Of a DNA stretch of 64,000 nt, positions 17,985 to 26,532 are shown piece after piece. The position numbers and the translations under genes are program-made. The notes below the pieces were generated by a model. The model did not search any database, had not been told where the DNA came from, and saw only the letters and a program-made list of their open reading frames with translations. Source of the stretch: Pseudomonas zanjanensis (lineage in GTDB: Bacteria > Pseudomonadota > Gammaproteobacteria > Pseudomonadales > Pseudomonadaceae); NCBI RefSeq assembly GCF_014268745.2, contig NZ_JABWRB020000002.1, positions 620,001 to 684,000 of the forward strand. The letters are read 5' to 3'. Every line of letters starts with the position of its first letter. Position 1 is the stretch's first letter.

Positions 17985-19352
17985 ATGGAAGGTCAATCGC
18001 CGGATGTTCCGGTAAAGAAGCCGACGGTGCTGTTGGTCGATGACGAAGAGTCGATTCTCAATAGCTTGCGTCGGCTATTGCGCAGCCAGCCGTATGAGAT
18101 CCTGCTGGCAGACAGTGGCGCCAAGGCGCTGGAAATTCTCAAGGAGCGCCCGGTCGACCTGGTGATGACCGACGCGCGCATGCCGAACATGGATGGCGCC
18201 ACGCTGCTGGCCGAAATCCGCAAGTTGTATCCATCGACCTTGCGCATCCTGCTCACCGGTTATGCCGATGTGGACATGATGACCAAGGCCATCAACGAGG
18301 GGCAGCTTTATCGCTACCTCAGCAAGCCGTGGAACGATGAGGAGTTGGTGCAGGCCTTGCGCCAGGCCCTGGCCCACCAGCACTCCGAAAGCGAGCGCCA
18401 GCGCCTCGAAGCGCTGAACCGCGAGCAGAACCAGCAACTCAAGACCCTGAACGCCACCCTGGAAAAACGCGTGGCGTCGCGCACCTCCGAGCTGCAGCAG
18501 ACCGCCGACATGCTTGACCTGGCTTATGACGAGCTAAAGCGCAGCTATGTGACCAGCACCGAGGTGTTTTCGCTGATCGCCAACCTGCGCCTGCCCAAGG
18601 CCAAGCAGACCAACCGGCAGATCATCGAGCTGATCCGGGTCTATAGCCGGCTCAATTTTCTCGATGAGTCCACCGACCGCGACCTGACCATGGCGGCGGC
18701 GCTCTACAACATCGGCAAGCTGAGCTGGACCGACAACATGATGGTCACGCCCGCCGACATGCTGCACCACACCGAACTGGAGCTGTACCGCGCCTATCCG
18801 AAGCAGAGCGAATCGCTGCTGATGACCCTGGACCCGATGAAGGACGCGGCGCGGATCATCCGCCATCACCAGGAGCGCTGGGACGGCAGCGGTTTCCCCG
18901 AGCATCTGAAAGGCGAAGCGATTCCGTTCGGCTCGCGCCTGTTGAAACTGGCGGTGGACTTCATCGAGTTGCAGCGCGGGTTGATCCTGGAACGGCAGAT
19001 GAACAGCGACGAAGCGCTGGTCTACATCCGCAAGTACGCCGGCAAGCTGTACGACCCGGACATGATCGAGGATTTCATCAAGGCCTGTGCCGAATACCTG
19101 GAAGACGTGACCTTGTCGGATCCGACGGTGCAAGTCTCCGCCACTCGCGAGTTGACTGCAGGGATGATTCTGGCGCGCAACCTCAATGCCGACAACGGCA
19201 TGTTGCTGCTCAACGCCGGCAAGGTCCTGAGCGGCCCGTTGATCGAAAAACTCATTGCCTTCGAAGCGATGGAAGGCGCGCGGTACAGCGTATTCGTCAA
19301 GATCCCCGAAGAGGCGGCCGACCCTACGGCGCCGAAGCCGATTTTGGGGTGA
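17985..19352 (+). CDS. Response regulator with degenerate HD-GYP domain
   Basis: A 455-residue protein: a canonical receiver (VLLVDDEES, phosphoacceptor in MTDARMPNMDG, lysine in YLSKPW), a coiled coil at ~130-175, then an RpfG-type HD-GYP fold. The metal-binding HD pair is replaced by Y241-N242 (AALYNIGKLSW) and GYP reads GFP (G301-S-G-F-P305, in HHQERWDGSGFP). The catalytic metal site is therefore probably lost, and the domain may bind a ligand or a partner instead. The ATG at 17985 follows GGAGGGGG by a few bases. The gene diverges from the GGDEF/EAL operon across 228 bp, which probably holds both promoters. Confidence 0.87.
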   Translation: MEGQSPDVPVKKPTVLLVDDEESILNSLRRLLRSQPYEILLADSGAKALEILKERPVDLVMTDARMPNMDGATLLAEIRKLYPSTLRILLTGYADVDMMTKAINEGQLYRYLSKPWNDEELVQALRQALAHQHSESERQRLEALNREQNQQLKTLNATLEKRVASRTSELQQTADMLDLAYDELKRSYVTSTEVFSLIANLRLPKAKQTNRQIIELIRVYSRLNFLDESTDRDLTMAAALYNIGKLSWTDNMMVTPADMLHHTELELYRAYPKQSESLLMTLDPMKDAARIIRHHQERWDGSGFPEHLKGEAIPFGSRLLKLAVDFIELQRGLILERQMNSDEALVYIRKYAGKLYDPDMIEDFIKACAEYLEDVTLSDPTVQVSATRELTAGMILARNLNADNGMLLLNAGKVLSGPLIEKLIAFEAMEGARYSVFVKIPEEAADPTAPKPILG

Positions 19353-19380
19353 TGCGGCTCTAGCGGTCACTGCGATTCCT

Positions 19381-19470
19381 TGTGGGAGCGAGCCTGCTCG
19401 CGAAGGCGGTATAGCAGTTAAATATGATTTGGCTGACACACCGCTTTCGCGAGCAGGCTCGCTCCCACAG
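19381..19470. repeat. REP-type palindrome pair, family B
   Basis: TGTGGGAGCGAGCCTGCTCG and its mirror image ending GGCTCGCTCCCACA, ~45 bp between halves. Confidence 0.9.
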
Positions 19471-19566
19471 GGGACTGTGGTGGGTTGTGGCATGCGCCAG
19501 GCTTTGCTCCCGCCGCCGAGGTCTGTAATCTCCCTGGCATTTTCGCGACCAAGGCTTTGACCCCTC

Positions 19567-19983
19567 ATGACCACCCCCCTCATCCGCATCGCCGCCGCCC
19601 TGTTGCTCGGGCCGGACGGGCGAACCCTGCTGGTGCGCAAGCGCGGCACCCAAGCCTTCATGCAGCCGGGCGGCAAGATCGAGGCCCATGAACAACCGGT
19701 GCAGGCGCTGGCCCGTGAGCTGGAAGAGGAACTGGGGTTGCAGATCGACCCGGCACAGGCCCATTACCTAGGCGTGTTCAGCGCACCGGCGGCCAACGAG
19801 CCGGGGTTCACCGTGCAGGCCGAGGTGTTTTTGCTGAGCATCGACGCTGCGGTTTCGCCAGCGGCCGAAATTGAAGAGGTGTGCTGGATCGACCCGGCCG
19901 GCGACAGCGATCTGGTGCTGGCACCGTTGACAGGCGAGGTGATCCTGCCGTTTTATCGAGCGACACTTCTCGCTACCTGCTGA
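19567..19983 (+). CDS. Nudix hydrolase
   Basis: A 138-residue single-domain protein with a perfect Nudix box: G36-x5-E42-x7-R50-E51-L-x-E-E-x-G-L (GGKIEAHEQPVQALARELEE). Such enzymes hydrolyse nucleoside diphosphates linked to another group; the short length and IRIAAALLL start resemble general housecleaning members, and the substrate cannot be told. It ends 24 bp before the LysE-family gene and may share its transcript. Confidence 0.88.
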   Translation: MTTPLIRIAAALLLGPDGRTLLVRKRGTQAFMQPGGKIEAHEQPVQALARELEEELGLQIDPAQAHYLGVFSAPAANEPGFTVQAEVFLLSIDAAVSPAAEIEEVCWIDPAGDSDLVLAPLTGEVILPFYRATLLATC

Positions 19984-20007
19984 TTCACGCCTCAAGGACT
20001 GATGCTC

Positions 20008-20646
20008 ATGATTCCATTGCCGGACCTGTTGATTTTCGCCGCCGCCGCGTTGCTGATGGTGCTGACGCCCGGCCCGAACATGATCTACCTGATCTCCCGT
20101 TCGATCTGCCAGGGCCGCAAGGCTGGCGTCACGTCCTTGTTGGGCGTGGTGGCGGGTTTCTTCGTGCACATGTTCGCTGCCGCGGCGGGGCTGACGGCGG
20201 TGTTCCTGGCGGTGCCCATGGCCTATGAAGTATTGAAATGGGCCGGTGCGCTGTACCTGTTGTGGCTGGCCTGGCAGGCCGTGAAGCCGGGTGCGCGCTC
20301 GCCCTTCGAGGCCCAGCAACTGCCGGCAGACTCGACGCGCAAGCTGATCACCATGGGCTTTCTCACCAGCGCGCTGAATCCCAAGATCGCGGTGTTCTAT
20401 CTGTCGGTGTTCCCGCAGTTCATCAGCCCGGAACACGGTTCGCTGTTCACCCAGAGCCTCATCCTCGGGCTGACCCAAATCAGCGTCAGTTTCAGCGTCA
20501 ACCTGCTGATCGCCCTGTTCGCCGCCGGCATCGCCTCGTGGTTCGTCCATAACCCGAGCTGGCTGGCGGTGCAGCGCTATGTCATGGGATTTGTCCTCGG
20601 TGCCCTGGCCCTGCGCCTGATGCTCGAGCAGCGGCGTTCGGCGTGA
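20008..20646 (+). CDS. LysE-family amino-acid exporter
   Basis: A 212-residue membrane protein with about six helices and the family signature LTPGPNMIYLISRSICQGRK after the first helix. LysE/RhtB proteins export amino acids or their derivatives. The ATG at 20008 is preferred over 20002 because AAGGA is nine bases upstream. The stop overlaps the GTG start of the following acetyltransferase, an arrangement consistent with joint use in amino-acid export or detoxification. Confidence 0.88.
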   Translation: MIPLPDLLIFAAAALLMVLTPGPNMIYLISRSICQGRKAGVTSLLGVVAGFFVHMFAAAAGLTAVFLAVPMAYEVLKWAGALYLLWLAWQAVKPGARSPFEAQQLPADSTRKLITMGFLTSALNPKIAVFYLSVFPQFISPEHGSLFTQSLILGLTQISVSFSVNLLIALFAAGIASWFVHNPSWLAVQRYVMGFVLGALALRLMLEQRRSA

Positions 20647-21140
20647 GCATCCGACGCCTGCGGGCTGGCGATGCCGATGCCTATCGCGAGCTGATGCTCC
20701 AGGCGTATGCCTTGCACCCCCAGGCCCTCACCTCCAGCGTCAGCGAGCGGGCGATGTTGCCCATCAACTGGTGGGAGTCACGCTTGGGCAGTCGGCTCGA
20801 TGTACTGTTGGGGGCGTTTGTCGAACAAGAACTGGTCGGCATCGTCGGCCTGGCCCTGGAGCCCCGGGAAAAAGCCCGACACAAGGCGCTGCTGTTCGGC
20901 ATGTACGTCGCCGACGAACATCGCCATCGCGGGCTCGGCCACCAACTGGTGCAGGCCACCCTCGACGAAGCCCGGCGCCACACCTTCCTGCGCCTGGTGC
21001 AACTGACCGTCACCGCTGGCAACGAGCCGGCCCTCAAGCTCTACCAGCGCTGCGGTTTCGTCTTGTACGGCCTCGAGCCGATGGCGATCCGGGTGGACGA
21101 TGAGTACCTCGACAAAATCCATATGTGGCTAGAACTTTGA
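20643..21140 (+). CDS. GNAT-family N-acetyltransferase
   Basis: A 165-residue GNAT protein. Motif A, the acetyl-CoA pyrophosphate loop, is in ADEHRHRGLGHQLVQ, and motif B is in NEPALKLYQRCGFVLYG. The GTG start overlaps the TGA of the LysE-family exporter (GTGA), so the two are coupled. The acceptor substrate is unknown; pairing with an exporter suggests a small amine or amino acid. Confidence 0.85.
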   Translation: MSIRRLRAGDADAYRELMLQAYALHPQALTSSVSERAMLPINWWESRLGSRLDVLLGAFVEQELVGIVGLALEPREKARHKALLFGMYVADEHRHRGLGHQLVQATLDEARRHTFLRLVQLTVTAGNEPALKLYQRCGFVLYGLEPMAIRVDDEYLDKIHMWLEL

Positions 21141-21170
21141 TCGAACCACTGATTTGAGTGATGGAGCTTT

Positions 21171-21263
21171 TGTGGCGAGGGAGCTTGCTCCCGCTGGGCT
21201 GCGCAGCAGACCCGTTTTGTGGCCGCTTCGCGCCCAAGCGGGAGCAAGCTCCCTCGCCACAAA
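21171..21263. repeat. REP-type palindrome pair, family A
   Basis: TGTGGCGAGGGAGCTTGCTC and mirror GAGCAAGCTCCCTCGCCACA fill the space between the convergent GNAT and metR genes. Confidence 0.9.
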
Positions 21264-21268
21264 AGCGG

Positions 21269-22186
21269 TCAGCGCACGGCACTGACCCCATCCAATGTCG
21301 AAAACGACGTGTCCTTGGCCGTCAGTAAGAAATCGCGCATGTATGGCGCGTCGAGCATGTCGGTGCGCACCGCTGCGTACAGCGTGGCGAACAAGCCTTT
21401 CTCCCCCAGCCGCTTGGCTTTCACATAGCCCCGTGAGCTGTATTCATGCAGCGCCCAGTGCGGCATGCCACAGACGCCACGGCCGCTGGCCACCAGTTGC
21501 ATCATCATCACCGTCAGCTCGGACGTGCGCACCTGGGCCGGTTCGATGTCGGCCGGCTCCAGGAAGCGGGTGAAGATGTCCAACCGGTCTCGCTCCACGG
21601 GATAGGTGATCAGGGTCTCGCTGACCAAGTCCTCGGGCACGATGTAGGGCTTGCCCGCCAACCGATGTTGGTTGGCGACGGCAAGCATCGCTTCATAGGT
21701 GAACAGCGGCACGTAGGTGATGCCGGCCAGTTCCAGCGGGTCGGAGGTCACCACCAGGTCAAGGTCGCCTCGGGCCAGGGCCGGCAACGGCGCGAAAGCG
21801 AAGCCCGAGGCCAGGTCCAGCTCGACTTCCGGCCAGGCATCGCGGAACTGGTCGATGGTCGGCATCAGCCACTGGAAGCAGCTGTGGCACTCGATAGCCA
21901 TGTGCAGGCGCCCGGCGGTGCCGCCCGCCAGCCGCGCGATGTCCCGTTCAGCACTGCGCAGTAACGGCAGGGCGGCATCGGCCAGTTGCAACAGGCGCAA
22001 GCCGGCGCTGGTGAAGCGTACCGGCTTGGTCTTGCGCACGAACAACTGCATACCCAGGCGCTCTTCCAATTCCTTGAACTGATGGGAGAGGGCGGACTGG
22101 GTCAGGTGCAGGCGTTCGGCGGCTTCGACCAGGCTGTCGGCTTCGCGCAGGGCGTGCAGGGTCTTGAGGTGACGGAGTTCAAGCAC
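21269..22186 (-). CDS. metR: LysR-type regulator of methionine synthesis, MetR
   Basis: A 305-residue LysR-family activator. It has an N-terminal winged helix-turn-helix (AAERLHLTQSALSHQFKELE) and a substrate domain with the MetR-like ECHSCFQWLMPTI and TYPVERDRLDIF stretches. MetR activates metE with homocysteine as co-inducer, and metE is the divergent neighbour here. The GTG at 22186 (LELRHLKTL follows) was chosen because GGAG is correctly spaced upstream; the ATG 36 bp further 5' adds non-conserved residues. A TGAG-N5-CTCA dyad lies in the 109-bp gap between the two genes. Confidence 0.93.
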   Translation of the reverse strand: MLELRHLKTLHALREADSLVEAAERLHLTQSALSHQFKELEERLGMQLFVRKTKPVRFTSAGLRLLQLADAALPLLRSAERDIARLAGGTAGRLHMAIECHSCFQWLMPTIDQFRDAWPEVELDLASGFAFAPLPALARGDLDLVVTSDPLELAGITYVPLFTYEAMLAVANQHRLAGKPYIVPEDLVSETLITYPVERDRLDIFTRFLEPADIEPAQVRTSELTVMMMQLVASGRGVCGMPHWALHEYSSRGYVKAKRLGEKGLFATLYAAVRTDMLDAPYMRDFLLTAKDTSFSTLDGVSAVR

Positions 22187-22230
22187 CGGAGTAGCTCCAT
22201 GAGTAAAACTTGTGATCAACACGAAAAGGT

Positions 22231-22243
22231 TGAGTTTGTCTCA
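22231..22243. promoter_or_regulatory. Predicted MetR operator between metR and metE
   Basis: TGAGTTTGTCTCA is a perfect dyad of the form TGAG-N5-CTCA. It differs from the enterobacterial MetR consensus TGAA-N5-TTCA by one symmetric base change in each arm. It lies 53 bp before metE and 45 bp from the metR start, where an activator of metE would sit. Confidence 0.6.
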
Positions 22244-22295
22244 TGCAGGTCGGGTTGTCGACAATGGCGCCATCTTTTACAGGAGGACGCACACC

Positions 22296-24608
22296 ATGGC
22301 CCTGGCCCACACCCTCGGTTTCCCCCGCATCGGCGCCGACCGCGAATTGAAAAAAGCCCTCGAAGCCTACTGGAAGGGCGACCTGGCCCCGGTAGCGTTG
22401 CAGGCCGTAGGCCGTGAACTGCGGGCCCGGCACTGGCAACTGCAAAAGGACGCCGGCATCGACCTGCTGCCCGTCGGCGACTTCGCCTGGTACGACCAAG
22501 TGCTTAGCCACACGTTGACCCTGGGCGCCGTCCCGCAGCGTTTCCACAGCACCTTGAATGCCCAGGGCCGACCGACCCTCGACACCTTGTTCGCCATGGC
22601 CCGTGGCGCCACGGCCAGTTGCTGCGGTGCCGACCACGGCCAGGCGCAATACGCCCAGGAGCTGACCAAGTGGTTCGACACCAACTACCACTACCTGGTC
22701 CCGGAGTTTTCCGCCGACCAGGCCTTCGCCCTGAGCTGGGAACAGTTGTTTGACGAAGTGGCCGAGGCCCATGCCTTGGGCCACCGGGTCAAACCGGTGA
22801 TCATCGGCCCGTTGACCTACTTGTGGCTGGGCAAGGCCAAGGGCGAGGCGTTCGACAAACTCGACCTGCTGGAGCGCCTGCTGCCGGTCTATGGTGAAAT
22901 CCTCAACCGCCTCAAGGCCCAGGGCGTGGAATGGGTGCAGATCGACGAACCGATCCTCACCCTCGACCTGCCTCAGGCCTGGAAGAGCGCCTTCGAGCGC
23001 GCTTATCACATCCTCCAGTACTCGCCGTTGAAAAAACTCGTGGCCACCTATTTCAGTGGCCTGCAAGACAACCTCGGCCTGGCGGTGAGCCTGCCGGTGG
23101 ACGGCTTGCACATCGACGCGGTACGTGACCCGGAACAACTGGGCCAGGTGCTGGACCGCCTGCCGACGTACAAGATTCTCTCGGTGGGCCTGGTCAACGG
23201 TCGCAACGTCTGGCGCTGCGAACTGGAACAGGCGCTGGCGCATTTGCAACCGGCCCAGGAGCGCTTTGGCGACAACCTCTGGGTCAGCACCTCGTGCTCG
23301 CTGCTGCACAGCCCGGTGGATCTGGAGCGTGAAGATCGGCTCGATCCGGAACTCAAAAGCTGGCTCGCCTTTGCCGTGCAGAAGTGCGGTGAAGTCGCGG
23401 TGCTGCGCGATGCGCTGAACGATCCCCAGGCCCCCGCCGTGCGACAGGCCTTGAGCGACAGCCGCGCGGTGCAGGCCCGTCGCGCGGGCTCGGCGCGTAT
23501 TCACAAAGCCGAGGTCCAGGCGCGCCTCGCAGCGATCAGTCCACAGGACAGCCAGCGGCGCTCGCCGTTTGCCCAGCGCATCGAACGCCAGCGCGCACGC
23601 CTGGCGCTGCCGACCTTTCCCACCACCACTATCGGCTCCTTCCCGCAGACCCCGGCCATCCGCCTGGCGCGCCAGGCCTACAAACAAGGCAGATTGTCGG
23701 CCAACGACTATCAGGACGCCATGCACACCGAGATCCGCCATGCCGTGCAGATCCAGGAGCGCCTGGGCCTGGACGTGCTGGTGCACGGTGAAGCCGAACG
23801 CAACGACATGGTGGAGTACTTCGCCGAGCAACTGGACGGCTATGCCTTCACCCGTTTCGGCTGGGTGCAGAGTTATGGCTCGCGGTGTGTGAAGCCGGCG
23901 ATCATCTATGGCGATATCAGCCGCCCGAAAGCCATGACCGTCGACTGGATCCGTTACGCGCAAAGCCTGACCGACAAGGTCATGAAAGGCATGCTCACCG
24001 GGCCCGTGACCATGCTGATGTGGTCGTTCCCCCGCGAAGACGTGTCGCGCCAGGTCCAGGCCCGGCAACTGGCCCTGGCCCTGCGGGACGAAGTGTTGGA
24101 CTTGGAAAAAGCCGGGATCAAGATTGTGCAGATCGACGAAGCGGCGTTCCGCGAGGGATTGCCGTTGCGTCGCGGGGAATGGCAGGCCTACCTGGATTGG
24201 GCCGTGGAGGCTTTCCGCTTGTGCGCCTCGGGCGTGGCGGATGACACCCAGATCCATACCCACATGTGCTACAGCGAGTTCAATGATGTGATCAAGGCCA
24301 TCGCCGACATGGACGCCGATGTGATCACCATCGAAACCTCCCGTTCGGACATGGAATTGCTGGAAGCTTTCGAGGCGTTCGACTACCCGAACGACATCGG
24401 CCCGGGTGTCTACGACATCCACTCGCCACGGGTGCCGGACACCGCCGAGATGGTTGCGCTGATGAGCAAGGCGGTGAAACGGATCGCTGCCGAGCGGCTG
24501 TGGATCAACCCCGACTGCGGGCTGAAGACTCGGGGCTGGCCAGAAACGGAAGCGGCGCTGGTGAACATGGTGGCGGCGGCGCGGCAGTTGCGTAGCCAGT
24601 TGGCCTGA
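22296..24608 (+). CDS. metE: Cobalamin-independent methionine synthase MetE
   Basis: A 770-residue enzyme that transfers the methyl group of 5-methyltetrahydropteroyl-tri-L-glutamate to homocysteine, the last step of methionine synthesis. Both barrel domains are present. The zinc-ligand motifs of the C-terminal domain are intact ([10 protein letters not shown] and [10 protein letters not shown]), as is the [10 protein letters not shown] start of that domain. The ATG at 22296 follows AGGAGGA by five bases. The leader is too short for a cobalamin riboswitch; regulation is more likely by divergent MetR. A terminator lies 20 bp downstream. Confidence 0.96.
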   Translation: MALAHTLGFPRIGADRELKKALEAYWKGDLAPVALQAVGRELRARHWQLQKDAGIDLLPVGDFAWYDQVLSHTLTLGAVPQRFHSTLNAQGRPTLDTLFAMARGATASCCGADHGQAQYAQELTKWFDTNYHYLVPEFSADQAFALSWEQLFDEVAEAHALGHRVKPVIIGPLTYLWLGKAKGEAFDKLDLLERLLPVYGEILNRLKAQGVEWVQIDEPILTLDLPQAWKSAFERAYHILQYSPLKKLVATYFSGLQDNLGLAVSLPVDGLHIDAVRDPEQLGQVLDRLPTYKILSVGLVNGRNVWRCELEQALAHLQPAQERFGDNLWVSTSCSLLHSPVDLEREDRLDPELKSWLAFAVQKCGEVAVLRDALNDPQAPAVRQALSDSRAVQARRAGSARIHKAEVQARLAAISPQDSQRRSPFAQRIERQRARLALPTFPTTTIGSFPQTPAIRLARQAYKQGRLSANDYQDAMHTEIRHAVQIQERLGLDVLVHGEAERNDMVEYFAEQLDGYAFTRFGWVQSYGSRCVKPAIIYGDISRPKAMTVDWIRYAQSLTDKVMKGMLTGPVTMLMWSFPREDVSRQVQARQLALALRDEVLDLEKAGIKIVQIDEAAFREGLPLRRGEWQAYLDWAVEAFRLCASGVADDTQIHTHMCYSEFNDVIKAIADMDADVITIETSRSDMELLEAFEAFDYPNDIGPGVYDIHSPRVPDTAEMVALMSKAVKRIAAERLWINPDCGLKTRGWPETEAALVNMVAAARQLRSQLA

Positions 24609-24627
24609 GATCCGGATGTAGTAGGCG

Positions 24628-24659
24628 AGCGCCAATTTCTGGCAAGGGCGCTTTTTTTT
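24628..24659 (+). terminator. Rho-independent terminator of metE
   Basis: AGCGCC pairs with GGCGCT around a 13-base loop, followed by eight Ts. The left end of the interrupted palindrome begins directly after the T-run. Confidence 0.85.
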
Positions 24660-24671
24660 GTGGCGAGGGAG
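24660..24671. repeat. Left part of a family A palindrome split by the IS110 element
   Basis: GTGGCGAGGGAG is the outer part of a family A half; the sequence then changes abruptly to insertion-element DNA. The continuation (AGCTTGCTCCCGCTGG) resumes at 26287, so the original half-palindrome can be rebuilt by deleting the element. Confidence 0.85.
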
Positions 24672-24913
24672 TCCCCGCCGCGTCGCCGACGCTGCGCTGT
24701 CGCGCAGCAAACAAGTGCTCGGCTTAAGATTGGGTGCGCGCGGGGAAAGAGGCCGTAGCTATCACTGGTGTGTCCGCACCCGCGAGGGAGAGTGGCCGGC
24801 ACGGTATCGGCGTGGAGTCGTTGTAGGCACAGCAAGCTGTGACCACGTATGAGAGAGTGAATCCGTTCGCCACCGTGTTCCCCGCGCGCCATTCAATCCT
24901 GCGAGGAATTGTC
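24672..24913 (+). ncRNA. Predicted bridge RNA region of the IS110 element
   Basis: This 242-bp noncoding left end should encode the guide RNA. GCGAGGGAG at 24782-24790 is identical to the left half of the occupied target up to and including the AG core. GCAAGCT at 24832-24838 is the reverse complement of the right half starting at the core (AGCTTGC). This is the published order and polarity of the left and right target guides in IS110 bridge RNAs. ATGAGAG at 24849-24855 repeats the last seven bases of the element's right end and may be a left donor guide. A right donor guide was not found. A stem (GCTGCG/CGCAGC) lies at 24691-24708. Exact RNA ends are unknown. Confidence 0.65.
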
Positions 24914-26245
24914 ATGGCGCGCAAGAAGCAGCAGAAACGATTTGAAGTGATTCACCCTCATTGTGCCGGTATCGATATCGGCAGCCGCGAGCACTGGGTT
25001 GGCGTCAATCCCGATCAAAGCGACAAGCCGGTTCGCTGTTTTCCGGCCTTCACTGAGGATTTGGTGAGCCTGGCCGAATGGTTGGAATCGCTGAAAATCA
25101 AGGTCGTGGCGATGGAGGCCACTGGCGTTTACTGGATACCGCTGTTCGAGCTTCTCGATTCAAGGGGCTTTGAGGTGTATCTGGTCAATTCCCGTGCAAC
25201 TCGTCAGATAAGCGGACGTAAATCCGATGTTCTGGATTGCCAGTGGATCTGGCAACTCATGACCCATGGCTTACTCAGAGGTGCTTTCCGACCCGCTGAT
25301 GATATTTGCTCGATGCGATCATTGGTTCGCCAGCGGGCCATGAAGGTTCGTGATCAAGCCAAGACCATCAACCGCATGCAAAAAGCCCTGACGCAGATGA
25401 ACATTCAGTTAGCCAATGTCATCAGCAATATTGCTGGCGTGACAGGGATGAAAATCATCAAGGCCATCATCGATGGCGAGCGTGACCCTCAAGTCTTGGC
25501 CAACTTCCGAGACGGCCGTATCAAGGCCGATCACCAAACCATTGCCCGCAGCCTGCACGGTAACTGGCGAGTCGAGCATCTGCATGCTTTGGCTCAGGAG
25601 GTGGCTGCTCATGATTTCCTTGAGAAGCAGATTGCCGAATGTGATCGGACCATCACTCAGGCACTTGATCGACTTCCAGTGCTGAACCATGAGCCCACGC
25701 AACCCACCAAGCCACTGCGTAGCCCGCATCGCTCGGCAGATGAACAAGCCAGCTTGCACCAGGCACTTGTGAGAATCATGGGCGTGGACCTGACCGCGAT
25801 TCCCACCATCGGAATCGAATCCGCCTTGGTTCTGGCGAGCGAAGTCGGACCTGATTTGTCGCGTTTTCCGACTGAGCAACATTTCAGCTCCTGGATGGGG
25901 GTAGCGCCCTCAACCCGAATATCGGGGGGAAAACCCTTGCCCGGTCATGTCCCCAAGGTATTTAACCGGGCGGCACAAGCGTTGAAGCAGGCGGCCTCTA
26001 GCGCCCGCACCGATAAAAGCTTTATCGGTGCCAGTCACCGCGCCCGATTGGCTCGCATGGATACGGCCTGCGCCATTAAGGCTACGGCTCACCAACTGGC
26101 CCGCCTGATCTACGCCATGCTGACCAAGGGACAACCTTACGTGGCGCAGGATATGAACGAATACGAGGCCAAAAGCCGTGATCGCCAGCTTAGAGCCTTA
26201 CAGCGTAAGGCTACAAAGCTGGGTGTTCGATTGGTCGCGGCTTAA
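24914..26245 (+). CDS. IS110-family DEDD transposase
   Basis: A 443-residue transposase. The N-terminal RuvC-like domain has the acidic residues D21 (GIDIG), E68 (AMEATGVYW) and D105/D108 (SDVLDCQW). The C-terminal Tnp20 domain has IPTIGIESALVLASEVG followed by SSWMGVAPSTRISGGK, where the family places its catalytic serine region. It appears full length and undamaged, so the element may still be active. The ATG at 24914 follows GAGG; the frame is open upstream but those codons overlap the presumed guide-RNA region. Confidence 0.92.
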   Translation: MARKKQQKRFEVIHPHCAGIDIGSREHWVGVNPDQSDKPVRCFPAFTEDLVSLAEWLESLKIKVVAMEATGVYWIPLFELLDSRGFEVYLVNSRATRQISGRKSDVLDCQWIWQLMTHGLLRGAFRPADDICSMRSLVRQRAMKVRDQAKTINRMQKALTQMNIQLANVISNIAGVTGMKIIKAIIDGERDPQVLANFRDGRIKADHQTIARSLHGNWRVEHLHALAQEVAAHDFLEKQIAECDRTITQALDRLPVLNHEPTQPTKPLRSPHRSADEQASLHQALVRIMGVDLTAIPTIGIESALVLASEVGPDLSRFPTEQHFSSWMGVAPSTRISGGKPLPGHVPKVFNRAAQALKQAASSARTDKSFIGASHRARLARMDTACAIKATAHQLARLIYAMLTKGQPYVAQDMNEYEAKSRDRQLRALQRKATKLGVRLVAA

Positions 26246-26286
26246 AAAAGCTTTGGAGAACAAGGGGATGGATTTTGTTTGATGAG

Positions 26287-26403
26287 AGCTTGCTCCCGCT
26301 GGACCGCGAAGCGGTCCCAAAAGGCCTCAACCTCAACATAAGATCAAGGCATGAAATGTTGGGGCTGCTACGCAGCCCAGCGGGAGCAAGCTCCCTCGCC
26401 ACA
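26287..26403. repeat. Right part of the family A palindrome pair split by the IS110 element
   Basis: Starts with AGCTTGCTCCCGCTGG, the continuation of the half at 24660-24671, and ends with the intact mirror half CTCCCTCGCCACA. The 287-bp gap before the hydrolase gene holds nothing else recognisable. Confidence 0.85.
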
Positions 26404-26532
26404 GAATCACCACATGGCTTCAGATAACCACTCGGCAATCTTCATCAAACTGTCACGCAACTGTGGCAGCGCGCTTGAACAAACTTCATCAGACTCGCGC
26501 TCTACTGGGGTTCTGCGTTTTGGTGTTTCTTC

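Larger units (their letters stand above)
24672..26288 (+). mobile_element. IS110-family insertion sequence inside a REP palindrome
   Basis: About 1.6 kb containing one DEDD transposase gene, a long 5' noncoding part (~240 bp) and a short 3' part (~40 bp). The host palindrome is split between GGGAG at the left and AGCTTGC at the right, with an AG dinucleotide shared at both junctions and no longer target duplication; terminal inverted repeats are not evident. All this is typical of IS110 elements, which recombine at a 2-bp core. The long 5' side corresponds to the IS110 subgroup, where the guide (bridge) RNA lies upstream of the transposase. Confidence 0.88.

Noticed and set aside
22187-22295. 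Cobalamin riboswitch before metE
   Set aside because: Only 109 bp separate the divergent genes and no B12-box-like sequence is visible.
22179-24710. 843-residue open frame on the minus strand
   Set aside because: Antisense to metE, which is unambiguous. A side effect of high third-position GC.
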